Source: an uncultured Paracoccaceae bacterium (GTDB lineage Bacteria; Pseudomonadota; Alphaproteobacteria; Rhodobacterales; Rhodobacteraceae). Taken from it: a DNA stretch of 64,000 nucleotides. Under the pieces are notes generated by a model, which saw nothing but the letters and a program-made list of their open reading frames with translations, made no database searches and had not been told where the DNA came from. Shown piece after piece: positions 8,572-18,424 of this stretch. The position numbers were made by a program, and so were the translations under genes. The stretch lies in the NCBI GenBank assembly GCA_947503175.1, contig CANNCO010000002.1:733235-797234 (forward strand). The letters run 5' to 3'. The first letter of the stretch is position 1. Each line of letters starts with the position of its first letter.

Positions 8572-10494
8572 TCAGTTCCGACCCAGCAAGTTCAACAATC
8601 CACGCCCTGCCTCTTCCTTCAGCTTTTCCTTCAGCGCATCCTCGGCGGACTGCCCCGCGGCCGTACCAAGCTCTTCCTGCACCTTATCCTTCAACTGCTG
8701 CTCAACCCTGTCCTTCGCCGCCTCGATCTCTTCCCGCGCGTTCTCGTTGATCAACCCGGCCATATCCAACCCGAACTTCGGATTGTCCCATGTCCCCGTG
8801 ATCTTGACCGGAACGCTGATCCCTGCGCCTTCGCCTTGCAGGATTTTCGGCACCAACCGGTAATTCAGCGTCTGTCCGCCTAGCCCCACCTGACCGCTGC
8901 CGGTTGCATTGAACAGCGGCGCTGTCATCCGCAGGTTCTCGTTGATCACCACCCCGTTCTCGATCCGGAACGTACCGGTGATCTCGTCAAAGATCGTACT
9001 CGCGCCCTCGCCCACGAATGACGTGTCGAGGTTCCGCAACATCCCCACAAGGTCGAGGCCCAGAAGCTCTCCCGCCCCGAACCGGAAACTGCCGCCGCCG
9101 TTCAGCGAGTTCATCAACGCGTTCATCGAATTGCCCGAGCCCAGCACCTGGATTTCCATGTCACCCAGCGCGATCAGGCGGTCGAAATCCAGAAGTTCCG
9201 CAAACAGGCGCGAGATCGCGATGGCCGACCCGTTCAGATCCGCGCTCGCCGACAATCCGCCCCGCCCGTTGACGACGATGTTCCCGACAACGCTCCCGTC
9301 ATAAGCGTTCAATTCCCGGATCGTCGTCACCAGCCGCCGGTCGTCCAACGCAAGGTTCAGCCGCGTCCGACCCAGTTGCGAGGTGCCCGTATCAATGCTC
9401 GCAGCAGCAAGTGATAGATCCATGTCAACCGCACCCAGACCCGACACGTCAATGGGCTCCGTCGACCAGCCGGAACTACCGCCTTCATCGGCAGCGCCAC
9501 CTGCTTCTGCATCCTCGCCGCCATCAATCACCAACGCACCCGCCGCCAGCGCACCCGAAATCCGCGGGCGGGGACCGTTCAGCGCGATGGTCACGTCCCC
9601 GTCCAAGCGGTTCTGATCCAGCCTGATCGCCGCCCCCAGAAGTGCGACCTGATCCGTCGTGATGTCCGCGTCTGCCGCGATCGTAATCGCATCGCGCCCC
9701 ATCCCGGCAGAAAGCTCCGGCCGCGCAATCCCCGCCAAAGCCGAAACCCCCGCCAAACGGCCCAGATCGGCCTCCAGCCGTCCTGACGCGCCAAGGGGTT
9801 CCAACCCGGCCCGCCCAGCAAAACTGGCACTCAGGTCATCTGCCGACAGGTTCAGCGAAACGTCTTCGGCCCCATCACCCATGAGGCCCGCGAGGGACGA
9901 TGCCGCAAGGCGAAGGTCCATAGCCTGACCGTTCACCTCCGCCCCGCCTTCCAACTCAAAAGGCCCGTCAAACTCCGGCAGCGTCAGGCCAACATTAACA
10001 CCTGTGATCCGGGTCGTGCTGCCATCGGTCCCAAGGATTGTCACCCGACCATCCCGGATCACCGCGCGGTCGATGGAAAATGCCGTCTGACTGTTCGTGG
10101 AGTTGGACGCTGGACCAGTGGCATTTATCGGTGCGGCAGCGCTGTCGCCACCAGGACGCAAAGTAATGTCTGGCCCGTCCACCGTCACTTCAGTGATCCG
10201 CAACTCGCCACCAATCAAGGCCCGCCAATCCACCCCGACCGACAATGCCTCGGCCCGCAGGAACGTTTCACCCCCGCCGGGTTCCGAAATCTCGATCGCC
10301 CCTGTTTCGATCCCCAGATTCGGCCAGATCGCAGGCCGCGCATCCCCTTCGACCGACAGGGTCCGGCCCGTCGCCGCCTCGAACCGAGCTTCGGCCAGAC
10401 CCGCGATCCGGTCCACCGGCAAAAGGAACAACGCACCCATCAGCAGCACCACTGCCAGAACAAGCACTCCCGCAATCCTGATAATCCAGCGCAT
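8572..10494 (-). CDS. AsmA family protein
   Basis: Large inner-membrane-anchored periplasmic protein of the AsmA/TamB-like superfamily, thought to act in phospholipid transport or outer-membrane homeostasis. The start at the ATG complementary to 10492-10494 gives MRWIIRIAGVLVLAVVLLMG, a single N-terminal anchor, followed by FLLPVDRIAGLAEARFEAATG typical of AsmA. Repetitive beta-rich segments fill the middle, and the C-terminal AsmA_2-like portion (GSGQVGLGGQTLNYRL, then ISVPVKITGTWDNPKF) precedes a charged helix rich in Glu and Lys. About 640 residues, normal for the family. Confidence 0.88.
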   Translation of the reverse strand: MRWIIRIAGVLVLAVVLLMGALFLLPVDRIAGLAEARFEAATGRTLSVEGDARPAIWPNLGIETGAIEISEPGGGETFLRAEALSVGVDWRALIGGELRITEVTVDGPDITLRPGGDSAAAPINATGPASNSTNSQTAFSIDRAVIRDGRVTILGTDGSTTRITGVNVGLTLPEFDGPFELEGGAEVNGQAMDLRLAASSLAGLMGDGAEDVSLNLSADDLSASFAGRAGLEPLGASGRLEADLGRLAGVSALAGIARPELSAGMGRDAITIAADADITTDQVALLGAAIRLDQNRLDGDVTIALNGPRPRISGALAAGALVIDGGEDAEAGGAADEGGSSGWSTEPIDVSGLGAVDMDLSLAAASIDTGTSQLGRTRLNLALDDRRLVTTIRELNAYDGSVVGNIVVNGRGGLSASADLNGSAIAISRLFAELLDFDRLIALGDMEIQVLGSGNSMNALMNSLNGGGSFRFGAGELLGLDLVGMLRNLDTSFVGEGASTIFDEITGTFRIENGVVINENLRMTAPLFNATGSGQVGLGGQTLNYRLVPKILQGEGAGISVPVKITGTWDNPKFGLDMAGLINENAREEIEAAKDRVEQQLKDKVQEELGTAAGQSAEDALKEKLKEEAGRGLLNLLGRN

Positions 10495-10563
10495 TTTCGC
10501 CTCCTGCCGCCCCAAGGAAAGGATGGCGTGTGCCACGCTTCGCTTCAAGGGGAAGGAACGGGG

Positions 10564-10776
10564 TCAGGCGCCCCGATTGTGCGTCCGGGCGTAAAGCTTT
10601 GCCACGATCCGGCTCGCCGTCTTCTCGAACATGAAGGGCAGGACCGCATGGACCAGCGCCGCACCGGCGGCTAGCGCCAACAACGCGGCAAACCGGATCG
10701 CGAACCAGAGATGCTCAAGATAGCTCTCATTCACCGATTGCGGATGGGTGGTGAACAGCCGGGTCACGGATTGCAT
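10564..10776 (-). CDS. small membrane protein, DUF6356-like
   Basis: 70-residue protein starting MQSVTRLFTTHPQSVNESYL with one hydrophobic stretch (FAALLALAAGAALVHAVLPF) followed by a basic tail. The pattern THPxSVxExYxEHxxFA is a conserved alphaproteobacterial small-membrane-protein signature; function unknown. A longer reading with 32 more residues is possible, but the shorter start matches the family. Lies between AsmA and the divergent Lrp regulator. Confidence 0.7.
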   Translation of the reverse strand: MQSVTRLFTTHPQSVNESYLEHLWFAIRFAALLALAAGAALVHAVLPFMFEKTASRIVAKLYARTHNRGA

Positions 10777-10889
10777 TACGGATCTCCCAAGAAAGTTCCC
10801 GGCAGTTTGCCCGACAGTTCGGGTACATTCTGCCCAAAAACCTGCAGATTTCGATTGGTTCTGGGAAATCATCCCACTAACCTGCCTGA

Positions 10890-11351
10890 ATGGTAATATA
10901 TGATGACATAGACCGACGCATCCTTGGCCAATTGCAACGTGATGCAGGACGCTCGGTTGAGGCTCTGGCAGAGCTTGTGGGCCTTTCGCGAAACGCCACG
11001 TGGCGGCGCATCCGCCGGATGGAAGAGGACGGGCTGATCACCGGACGCGTCGCTCTGGTCGATCCCGATAAGGTCGGACTGGGCCTGATCGTGTTCATTT
11101 CGGTCAAGACCGACCGCCATGACGCTGCGTGGGCCGACGCGTTCATCAAGGCGGTGCGCGCCCTCCCCGAGGTGCTGGGCGCTTACCGCACATCAGGCGA
11201 ACAGGATTATCTGATCCGCGCGCGTGTCGCCGATGTGGCCGCCTATGACCAGCTCTACAAGCGGCTGATCAAAAAGATCGACCTCAAGGATGTCTCGGCC
11301 AGCTTCGTTATGGAAGAGATCAAGGAAACCACCGAACTGCCGATCCGCTGA
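10890..11351 (+). CDS. Lrp/AsnC family transcriptional regulator
   Basis: 153-residue feast/famine regulator: N-terminal winged helix (DDIDRRILGQLQRDAGRSVE, recognition helix in GLSRNATWRRIRRMEEDGLI) and a C-terminal RAM ligand-binding domain (VLGAYRTSGEQDYLIRARVA, then ASFVMEEIKETTELPI). Probably senses an amino acid; which one cannot be told. It is divergent from the DUF6356-like gene. Confidence 0.92.
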   Translation: MVIYDDIDRRILGQLQRDAGRSVEALAELVGLSRNATWRRIRRMEEDGLITGRVALVDPDKVGLGLIVFISVKTDRHDAAWADAFIKAVRALPEVLGAYRTSGEQDYLIRARVADVAAYDQLYKRLIKKIDLKDVSASFVMEEIKETTELPIR

Positions 11352-11434
11352 ACGGGCGGCAGAGGCGCCGGATCGGGTCCGGGGCGCGCATCGCCCCTTT
11401 CCACGACCTCGCCTCGCCGCTATAGCGCGGGGCC

Positions 11435-12808
11435 ATGACCCAGAACCCCCCAGAGCTGCGCCCCGATCTGGCCCACGCCCGCGTGCCGAACGAAAGGCGC
11501 GCCGGCCAACCGACCATCGGCATGGTCTCACTCGGCTGCCCCAAGGCGCTTGTCGACAGCGAGCGCATTCTGACCCGACTTCGCGCCGAGGGTTACGCGA
11601 TCTCGCCCGACTATGGCGGTGCCGACGCGGTGATCGTGAACACCTGTGGGTTTCTGGACAGCGCCAAGGCCGAAAGCCTCGAAGCAATCGGCGAGGCTCT
11701 GACGGAAAACGGGCGTGTGATCGTCACCGGCTGCCTCGGCGCGGAACCCGACTACATCACCGGCGCGCACCCAAAGGTTCTGGCGGTCACCGGCCCCCAC
11801 CAATACGAAGCTGTTCTGGACGCCGTCCACGCCGCCGTCCCGCCCGACCCCGATCCGTTCATCGATCTTCTGCCCGCGCGCGGCATTTCGCTGACGCCGC
11901 GCCATTACAGCTATCTGAAGATCTCCGAGGGCTGTAACCACAAGTGCAAGTTCTGCATCATCCCCGATATGCGTGGACGTCTCGCCTCCCGGCCCGCCCA
12001 TGCGGTGATCCGCGAAGCCGAAAAGCTGGTCGAGGCGGGGGTGAAGGAACTCCTCGTGATCTCGCAAGACACTTCGGCCTATGGCGTCGATATCAAACAT
12101 GCCGAGGCGAACGGCCACCGCGCCCATATCACCGATCTGGCCCGTGATCTGGGATCGCTCGGGGCATGGGTCCGGCTGCATTACGTCTACCCTTACCCGC
12201 ATGTCCGGCAACTCGTCCCACTAATGGCAGAGGGCCTTGTCCTGCCCTATCTCGATATCCCGTTCCAACATGCGCATCCGGACGTCCTGCGCCGCATGGC
12301 ACGACCCGCAGCCGCCGCCAAAACGCTGGATGAGATCGCCGCATGGCGCGAGGTCTGCCCGGACATAACCCTCCGCTCGACCTTCATCGTCGGCTACCCG
12401 GGCGAGACGGAAGAGGAATTCCAGACGCTGCTCGACTGGCTGACCGAGGCCCAACTCGACCGGGTCGGGTGTTTCAAATACGAGAACGTCGACGGCGCCC
12501 GTTCGAACGCCCTGCCGAACCATGTCAATGAAGAGGTCAAACAAGACCGGTGGGACCGTTTCATGGTTCGCGCGCAGGATATCTCAGAGGCAAAACTCGC
12601 CGCGAAAATAGGCCAGACGATGGAGGTCGTCGTCGATGAGGTCGATACCAACGCCGCAACCTGCCGCACCAAAGCCGACGCCCCCGAAATCGACGGCAAT
12701 CTCTTCATCGACGAGGGCCATGAAAAGCTCAGCCCCGGCGACATCGTCACCGTAGAGGTCGATGAGGCCGGTGAATACGACCTGTGGGGGCGGTTGGCAC
12801 GCGACTGA
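11435..12808 (+). CDS. rimO: ribosomal protein S12 methylthiotransferase
   Basis: Radical-SAM enzyme that methylthiolates the conserved aspartate of ribosomal protein S12. The N-terminal UPF0004 domain has [15 protein letters not shown] and [14 protein letters not shown]; the radical-SAM CxxxCxxC is in [20 protein letters not shown] near residue 170; a TRAM domain closes the protein. 457 residues, family length, with about 20 extra residues at the start. The CPKALVDSE and CxxxCxxC context separates RimO from MiaB. Confidence 0.95.
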   Translation: MTQNPPELRPDLAHARVPNERRAGQPTIGMVSLGCPKALVDSERILTRLRAEGYAISPDYGGADAVIVNTCGFLDSAKAESLEAIGEALTENGRVIVTGCLGAEPDYITGAHPKVLAVTGPHQYEAVLDAVHAAVPPDPDPFIDLLPARGISLTPRHYSYLKISEGCNHKCKFCIIPDMRGRLASRPAHAVIREAEKLVEAGVKELLVISQDTSAYGVDIKHAEANGHRAHITDLARDLGSLGAWVRLHYVYPYPHVRQLVPLMAEGLVLPYLDIPFQHAHPDVLRRMARPAAAAKTLDEIAAWREVCPDITLRSTFIVGYPGETEEEFQTLLDWLTEAQLDRVGCFKYENVDGARSNALPNHVNEEVKQDRWDRFMVRAQDISEAKLAAKIGQTMEVVVDEVDTNAATCRTKADAPEIDGNLFIDEGHEKLSPGDIVTVEVDEAGEYDLWGRLARD

Positions 12809-12856
12809 CGCGTCGCCATAAACGAGCCATTCACCAAATACGCCGATGATCCGGGC

Positions 12857-13495
12857 ATGAATTCGGCGAACTCCCTCACCCCCGTCTTCGACCGCGTCTA
12901 TGAGACCAATCGATGGACGACAGCGGGCAACGGCTCCGGCCCCGGAAGCGCGCTGGGATCGAACGCGCCGGTTGTGCAGGGGTTGATCCGATTCATCCGG
13001 TCGCACAGCATCCGCCGGATTGTGGACGTCAGTTGCGGGGGCATGTCCTGGTGGCCTCATGTGCTTGAGGTCTCCAAGGACGTCGCCTTCCACGGCTTCG
13101 ACGTCTCGCAGGTGATCGTCGCCCGAAACCAGGCGGCGTTTGCTGATTTGGGCTGGCAGTTCGATGTGGGTGACGCCCGTACCCACACTTACCCGCCCTC
13201 CGACCTCGTCGTCTGTCGTCAGACCCTAAACCACCTTTGGCCGGATGACGCCGTCGCTGTGCTCGAGAACCTGTTACGTTCCGCTCGGTTTCTTGCCATC
13301 ACCCACGACCCGGCGACACGATCCAACCCAACCGTCTCGAAACGCAAACCGCTGTTTGACGATTGCGCACGCGCCACCCGCTATGCCCGCCTCAACCTCC
13401 ACCTCGACCCGTTTCCCCAGATGCGGGGAATCGCGGCAATTCCCGATGTTGATGATCAGCGCCTTGGCATCTTTCGGGCCGCTTTGCCGTCCTGA
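12857..13495 (+). CDS. class I SAM-dependent methyltransferase
   Basis: 212-residue protein with a Rossmann methyltransferase motif I variant (RRIVDVSCGGMSWWPHVLEV), motif II (FHGFDVSQVIVARNQ) and a post-motif segment (SDLVVCRQTLNHLW). Target unknown. The SCGGM variant replaces the commoner GxGxG glycine run, so substrate class cannot be inferred. It follows rimO by 48 bases and may be co-transcribed. Confidence 0.75.
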   Translation: MNSANSLTPVFDRVYETNRWTTAGNGSGPGSALGSNAPVVQGLIRFIRSHSIRRIVDVSCGGMSWWPHVLEVSKDVAFHGFDVSQVIVARNQAAFADLGWQFDVGDARTHTYPPSDLVVCRQTLNHLWPDDAVAVLENLLRSARFLAITHDPATRSNPTVSKRKPLFDDCARATRYARLNLHLDPFPQMRGIAAIPDVDDQRLGIFRAALPS

Positions 13496-13595
13496 CGGGC
13501 AACGACCACGTTCATCGACCCGTTCGGGTTGCAAACCCCGCAGGCTAGGGCATAATCCTGCGCCATAATCAAAAGAACTCTATGGGAGATAACTG

Positions 13596-15182
13596 ATGAC
13601 ACTACGCCATCTCTTGCTGGCGGCCTCCACCGTGGCACTCACGGCCGGGGCTGCAAGCGCCGAAACGCTGCGCTGGGCGCGCGAAGGCGACGCACTGACA
13701 CTTGATCCACATGCTCAGAACGAAGGTCCGACCATCACAGTCAACCACCAGATCATGGAGCCGCTGGTCATCCGGGACATGGAGGGCACTATGGTGCCCG
13801 CACTCGCCACCGACTGGGCGGTTTCCCCGGACAACCCGAATGTATGGGTTTTCAACCTACGCGAAGGCGTGACGTTCCATGACGGTGCCGCCTTTGACAG
13901 TGAAGACGTTAAGTTCTCACTTGACCGCGCGATGACAGACGATTCCGACTACAAGGAACTTCTGGCGAGCGTGAAGGAAGTGCGTGCCACAGGTCCCTAC
14001 CAGATCGAGATCGAAACCAACGGCCCGAACCCGATCATGCCGTCGAACCTGACGAACATGTTCATCATCGACAAGGACTGGGCCGAGGCGAACAACGCCG
14101 TCAAGGTGCAGGACTATGAGGGGGGCGAAGACACATTTGCCGCCAAGAATGCCAACGGCACCGGCCCCTACAGGTTGATCAGCCGGGAACCCGACGTGAA
14201 GACCGTTCTCGAGCTGAACGAGAACTACTGGGGCATGGGCGAGTTCCCGATGGAAGTCACCCGGATCGAGTACACCCCGATCCAGAACGCCGCCACGCGG
14301 ATTGCGGCACTTCTGTCGGGCGAGGTGGACTTCATCCAGAACGTGCCTGTGCAGGATATTGAACGGGTTGCCTCGGCCGACAATCTGACCGTGCGCACCG
14401 CCCCGGAAAACCGGGTGATCTTTTTCGGCATGAACATGGGTGACGAAGATCTGGCCAATGACAACGTCGATGGTGCCAATCCGCTGGCCGATAAACGCGT
14501 GCGCCAAGCCATGAAAATCGCCATCAACCGCGATGCGATCCAGCAGGTCGTTATGCGCGGCCAGTCAGAGCCTGCCGGTGTGATCATGCCGCCCTTTGTG
14601 AACGGCTGGACGCCTGAACTGGACGCCGTACCCGAAACCGATGTCGACGCCGCCAAGGCGCTTATGGCGGAGGCCGGCTATACCGATGGCTTCTCGATCC
14701 AGCTCGACTGCCCGAACGATCGCTACATCAACGATGAAGCAATCTGTCAGGCCGCTGTCGGCATGCTGGCCCAGATCGGTGTCACCGTGAACCTCGATGC
14801 CAAGCCAAAAGCCCAGCATTTCCCACTCATTAACAACCTGGAAACCGACTTTTACATGCTGGGATGGGGTGTGCCCACCTTCGATTCCGAGTACGTGTTC
14901 AACTTCCTCGTACACACCAAAGGCGAAAAGTACGGGTCATGGAACGGCACTCGTTACTCGAACCCGGAACTTGACCAGACCATTCAGGCTCTGGCTTCGG
15001 AAACCGATCTCGACAAGCGCAATGGTATGATAGCGGACATCTGGGACACTGTGCAGGAGGAGGTTCTCTACCTGCCGGTCCACCACCAGGTGCTTAACTG
15101 GGGCATGCGCTCGGACCTGAACATCGATGTGCAGCCCGAGAATACGCCGAAGCTGAAGTATTTCAGCTTCACCCGGTCGTAG
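13596..15182 (+). CDS. periplasmic peptide/nickel-type ABC substrate-binding protein (SBP family 5)
   Basis: 528-residue secreted binding protein with a cleavable signal peptide (MTLRHLLLAASTVALTAGAASA, cut after about residue 22). Family 5 features are ALTLDPHAQNEG, WVFNLREGVTFHDGAAFDSEDVKFSL, and the C-terminal YLPVHHQVL. Delivers oligopeptides or similar solutes to an inner-membrane ABC permease. No permease or ATPase genes adjoin it: a strong terminator follows, so it is either an orphan or supplies a transporter encoded elsewhere. Confidence 0.9.
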   Translation: MTLRHLLLAASTVALTAGAASAETLRWAREGDALTLDPHAQNEGPTITVNHQIMEPLVIRDMEGTMVPALATDWAVSPDNPNVWVFNLREGVTFHDGAAFDSEDVKFSLDRAMTDDSDYKELLASVKEVRATGPYQIEIETNGPNPIMPSNLTNMFIIDKDWAEANNAVKVQDYEGGEDTFAAKNANGTGPYRLISREPDVKTVLELNENYWGMGEFPMEVTRIEYTPIQNAATRIAALLSGEVDFIQNVPVQDIERVASADNLTVRTAPENRVIFFGMNMGDEDLANDNVDGANPLADKRVRQAMKIAINRDAIQQVVMRGQSEPAGVIMPPFVNGWTPELDAVPETDVDAAKALMAEAGYTDGFSIQLDCPNDRYINDEAICQAAVGMLAQIGVTVNLDAKPKAQHFPLINNLETDFYMLGWGVPTFDSEYVFNFLVHTKGEKYGSWNGTRYSNPELDQTIQALASETDLDKRNGMIADIWDTVQEEVLYLPVHHQVLNWGMRSDLNIDVQPENTPKLKYFSFTRS

Positions 15183-15201
15183 TTTCGATTAACTAACAAG
15201 G

Positions 15202-15232
15202 AAAACCCCGGCCAAAGCGCCGGGGTTTTTTG
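15202..15232 (+). terminator. Rho-independent terminator of the binding-protein gene
   Basis: GC-rich hairpin ACCCCGGC / GCCGGGGT with a short loop followed directly by a run of six T, 20 bases after the stop codon. A textbook intrinsic terminator. Confidence 0.9.
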
Positions 15233-15239
15233 TTAAGGT

Positions 15240-15846
15240 GGAGTATCGATCAAACAGAAAGACGAAAAGAGGGGCTGCTCTACATGTCCGCTGACGGTCG
15301 AAGTCTAGGTTTTGAGCTGCCCGGAAAAGCTCTGGTTTCTGGGTTTATGAACCTAATGATTATTGCGAAAGGTGAGCCGGAGCCCCTCGAGTCCGTCAAC
15401 TCCCGATGTTTCTAAGCCCAACTCGCGGTTCATCAGGACTTTCATCGCTATCAACGTGCCTGAACGCGCATTCGAAGTGGCAGGACCGGACCAGAACAGG
15501 ACGCGGAGCGATTGCAATCAGATATGAACTGGCAACAACGCCGGGAATACCGAATCAGCCTGAAAACCGCCCGAGCGTAAGGCGAATTTGCACGTCGACC
15601 CGATCCCAGGTGTTTTCGAGCTTATGGAAAACGACATGACGTCGGCCGAAACGCCCAGTGTGACTTCCTGCAGATGATTGGCCGCATAAAGCCACATCTG
15701 GCACAACGATACCTCGGACGCTGACTTGTGCTATCGGCGGCCCTTTCCGTAGGGCATGATTAACGCAGTTCGCTTTTCGAAGTTGGTACTTCCCATCCTT
15801 CGCGAGCTGGAGAACGGACCTTCCTCGCAAACACGCGCAAGCGCCC
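15240..15846. other. gene-poor decayed stretch
   Basis: About 600 bases in which no frame keeps a recognisable gene. Frames are short and interrupted. Its position next to a dead integrase suggests decayed mobile DNA, but I recognise no gene in this part. Confidence 0.5.
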
Positions 15847-16116
15847 GTGGATCAGCGACCGCTTCAGAACCAACAGGACAAGATGCAAGTTGCCGCCGGA
15901 AGCGACGGGCTCACATTCGGCGACCTTCGCGGAACCGCCATGCCGCGGCTTGCCGTCGCCGGCTGCACGGTCCCGGAGGTCGCAACTTTGACTGCAAACA
16001 GTCTGAAGCAAGTCGAAGCGATCTTGGACCGCTCACTGTCTGACTCACGGTTCTGCTCCAGGAATCTCGGCCATTCGGAAGCTGGAAGCGCACGAAGGGA
16101 GAACGAGTATTCCTAA
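15847..16116 (+). pseudogene. C-terminal remnant of a tyrosine recombinase (integrase)
   Basis: The plus frame reads LTFGDLRGTAMPRLAVAGC, then TVPEVATLTANSLKQVEAIL, matching the end of phage-type integrases (normally HDLRGTAVTRLA, then GHSLKDVEAILDAHYL). Here the catalytic His of box II has become Gly-Asp, the GH of the GHS motif has become AN, and no catalytic Tyr follows. Everything upstream (arm and core domains) is absent. A dead integrase fragment, not a functional gene. Confidence 0.8.
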
Positions 16117-16177
16117 CTGAACACCCAACTAACCAGACATTCTGGGGGTGATGAGCGGACGAAAGCGAAGGAAGTAA

Positions 16178-16190
16178 ATGGTAGCGGAGG
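16178..16190 (+). repeat. 13-base match to the 3' end of the tRNA-Met(CAT) gene
   Basis: ATGGTAGCGGAGG here equals the first 13 bases of the attachment repeats at 31369 and 59248 (complement of the tRNA 3' end). It lies 62 bases past the dead integrase. The following 36 bases do not match, though GATTCCG reappears at 16227-16233. Could be a decayed attachment site or chance. Confidence 0.35.
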
Positions 16191-16465
16191 TGCGTTTCGG
16201 GCGAAAAACACATAAGCCGGATGTGCGATTCCGTATCCGTTCTTGCGCCTAATCTCGGCGGCTTCCGGCCCAAACCAGACGTTCATCTCTAAGACCGTTG
16301 CCGCAGTGCGGCTTCACCTAAGCAGACATTGGCGATCGTGCGTAGCATTTCAATGCAGCAGATGCTGATAGCTCCGAACCGCGAGTGTGAAACAAGAGAT
16401 AAGAAGCATTCTCGACCTGCCAATTGGGGGCTGTATGATGGGTATCAGCGCGGGGTAAGGGAGAT

Positions 16466-17065
16466 ATGCAGATGCGAGGAATACTGTTTGGCCTATCGGT
16501 TGTAGTGACGGCCACGGCAGCCATGGCTGACGAAGTCGGCATTACCAAGAACATCATGAGTGTCACCGTTCAGACAACTGACGGTCCTCTTGAGATTATG
16601 CGCAGTCAGGATAAAGAAGCACGCTTGGGCGAACCTTGGGTCAGAACCTCACGGCCCTGCCCGAATTTCTGCATCCAACCTATGAGCCCCGCTCCTGGCG
16701 TGACAACGATTGGAGAATTGGAGGTGCTGGAGTTTCTGCAGTCCGGTGATGCCGTACTAGTCGATGGACGTATACGCCCGGAATACGAGGAAGGCACGAT
16801 CCCGGGAGCAATCTCTGTCCCGTATAACGAGGCCGCTGACAGACTCGGTGAGCTGGGGTGCGAGGTCGATTTCGATGGTTGGATTTGCGAGGCTGACGTT
16901 CCTGCCGTCGTGCTGTTCTGCAACGGACCCTGGTGTGGCCAGTCACCAACCGCGGCGCGTCGTATGATCGACGCAGGCTTTCCGGCGGAGAAGATCTTCT
17001 ACTACCGCGGCGGCATGCAGAGTTGGAACATGTTGGGGCTGACCGTCATACCCGGCGCATCCTAA
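16466..17065 (+). CDS. secreted rhodanese-domain protein
   Basis: 199-residue protein with a signal peptide (ILFGLSVVVTATAAMADEVG, cleavage after AMA) and a C-terminal rhodanese fold: the CH2A-like ADVLVDGRIRPEYEEG-type segment (VLVDGRIRPEYEEGTIPGAI near residue 95) and an active-site loop in VLFCNGPWCGQSPTAARRM near residue 155, followed by YYRGGMQSWNMLGL. The loop has two cysteines (FCNGPWCGQS), as in many periplasmic rhodaneses; sulfur transfer or a redox role in the periplasm is likely. It stands alone in a gene-poor area. Confidence 0.85.
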   Translation: MQMRGILFGLSVVVTATAAMADEVGITKNIMSVTVQTTDGPLEIMRSQDKEARLGEPWVRTSRPCPNFCIQPMSPAPGVTTIGELEVLEFLQSGDAVLVDGRIRPEYEEGTIPGAISVPYNEAADRLGELGCEVDFDGWICEADVPAVVLFCNGPWCGQSPTAARRMIDAGFPAEKIFYYRGGMQSWNMLGLTVIPGAS

Positions 17066-17569
17066 CGCTCCGCAGCACTCGACTTGTTTCGAAATCCGTC
17101 TAGTGAGCCGTTTGAAAGCGGCCAAGCAGTATCATCTCAAGATGCTGGCAGAATATGAGGGCGGCCGCTGGCGGCCCTAACCGGACATTTCAAGGCCATT
17201 TGAGTTGAAAGGTCCGCTTCCGCGAAGCGGTCTTTCCTGCAAAGCGCAGCATTTTTTTGACAGTTTAATCTACGGGATGCGGGACATTCCAGACATTTGT
17301 AGGGTATCCGCTCCCAAAAGTCGTAACGGGCAGTGAAACAATCTGCGGGCGCGCGAAGAAATTGTGAATATGTCAGTCTGTTTAACTCCGGTTGCCGAGA
17401 CTGAGACACACTAAGTGGCCGCCCGCCCACCCCAACCAGCTTTTCTCTGTCAGGACAATGCGAGCAATTTCAGTATGGCGGATGTCGCGACAGTGCTAAC
17501 CTATAACACAAGATATACGGCGGAAGCAGCAAACACCCTTCTTGGTGCGCAGAAACGAAAGACAGAGAT
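17066..17569. other. intergenic stretch with short hairpin, no gene seen
   Basis: About 500 bases ahead of the MscS operon. It contains the perfect inverted repeat CCGCTTC/GAAGCGG around 17217-17233, within a sequence (AAGGTCCGCTTCCGC...TGCAAA) that recurs in altered form near 28178-28222. The last 100 bases presumably hold the promoter of the downstream operon. No coding frame convinces. Confidence 0.45.
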
Positions 17570-18424
17570 ATGGAAAGTGCAACCTCTTCGGTGTCGGCTT
17601 TGCAGCAGGCTGCGACCGATGCACTCTCTGCGATCTTGAGTTATGCGCCTTCACTGATTGCCGCCCTTGCGATCTTGCTCCTTGGCTGGCTGCTTGCACG
17701 TCTGGTGCGCGATACGACCCGGCGTGTCGGTAGCGGCCTGAACCGGTTTTTGGACCGCGTATTCAAAGATGGACCATTGTCCGGCATCCGTCTGTCGACC
17801 ACTGGCACTACCTTGCTTAGCGAGTTGGTATTCTGGGTCATACTATTTCTGACACTTACGATTGCGGTACGGACCGCAGAGCTTCCCGCGATCTCGGCAT
17901 GGCTCAGTCAGATCGCCAGTCACCTTCCGAATCTTCTGATTGGCGCCGGTATCGTCGTCGTCGGCTACTTCATCAGCGTCATTGCCGGTGATGAGATCAG
18001 CACAGCGGCCCGCTCGGCTAAAGCCTCCCACAGCGCGCTCATGGGGCGGCTTGCTCAGAGCGCGATCTTTGCCACCGCGCTGATCATTGGCCTTGACCAG
18101 ATGGGCATCGATGTGACGTTTATCGTCGCTCTTTTCGTCGTGTCCATTGGTGCGATTTTGATTGGCTTTTCGATCGCTTTCGGCCTGGGCGCACGCGCCT
18201 ACGTAAGCAATCTGATCGGTGCGCGAACGGCCCGACAGACTCTTGTGGCCGGTGTTCGGGTGCGCATCGGTGACTGTGAAGGCGAGGTGCTTGAAATCAC
18301 GCCGACGCAGATCGCACTTGATACCGTTGACGGTCGCGCTTTGGTTCCCGCGCGCATGACCGAGGAAAACGGTGTCCTCATCGTAACGCGTGATGTGGCG
18401 GACGGGGAACATAATGAGCACTGA
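17570..18424 (+). CDS. mechanosensitive channel-like membrane protein (MscS-related)
   Basis: 284-residue inner-membrane protein with four to five hydrophobic segments (LIAALAILLLGWLLARLVRD, LVFWVILFLTLTIAV, IGAGIVVVGYFISVIAG, IVALFVVSIGAILIGFSIAFGLGA), then a short beta-rich domain (GVRVRIGDCEGEVLEITPTQ). The last transmembrane segment with GFSIAFGLGARAYVSNLIGA followed by a beta domain is the MscS-family plan, matching the conserved TM-helix/CmpX-like subgroup. It is the first gene of a three-gene unit with two MgtE-type proteins; its stop overlaps the next start. Confidence 0.75.
   Translation: MESATSSVSALQQAATDALSAILSYAPSLIAALAILLLGWLLARLVRDTTRRVGSGLNRFLDRVFKDGPLSGIRLSTTGTTLLSELVFWVILFLTLTIAVRTAELPAISAWLSQIASHLPNLLIGAGIVVVGYFISVIAGDEISTAARSAKASHSALMGRLAQSAIFATALIIGLDQMGIDVTFIVALFVVSIGAILIGFSIAFGLGARAYVSNLIGARTARQTLVAGVRVRIGDCEGEVLEITPTQIALDTVDGRALVPARMTEENGVLIVTRDVADGEHNEH

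Noticed and set aside
13456..13564. Small minus-strand frame with a CGVCNPNG motif before the binding-protein gene
   Set aside because: It is short, overlaps the methyltransferase end and the promoter region of the next gene, and no family or ribosome site supports it.
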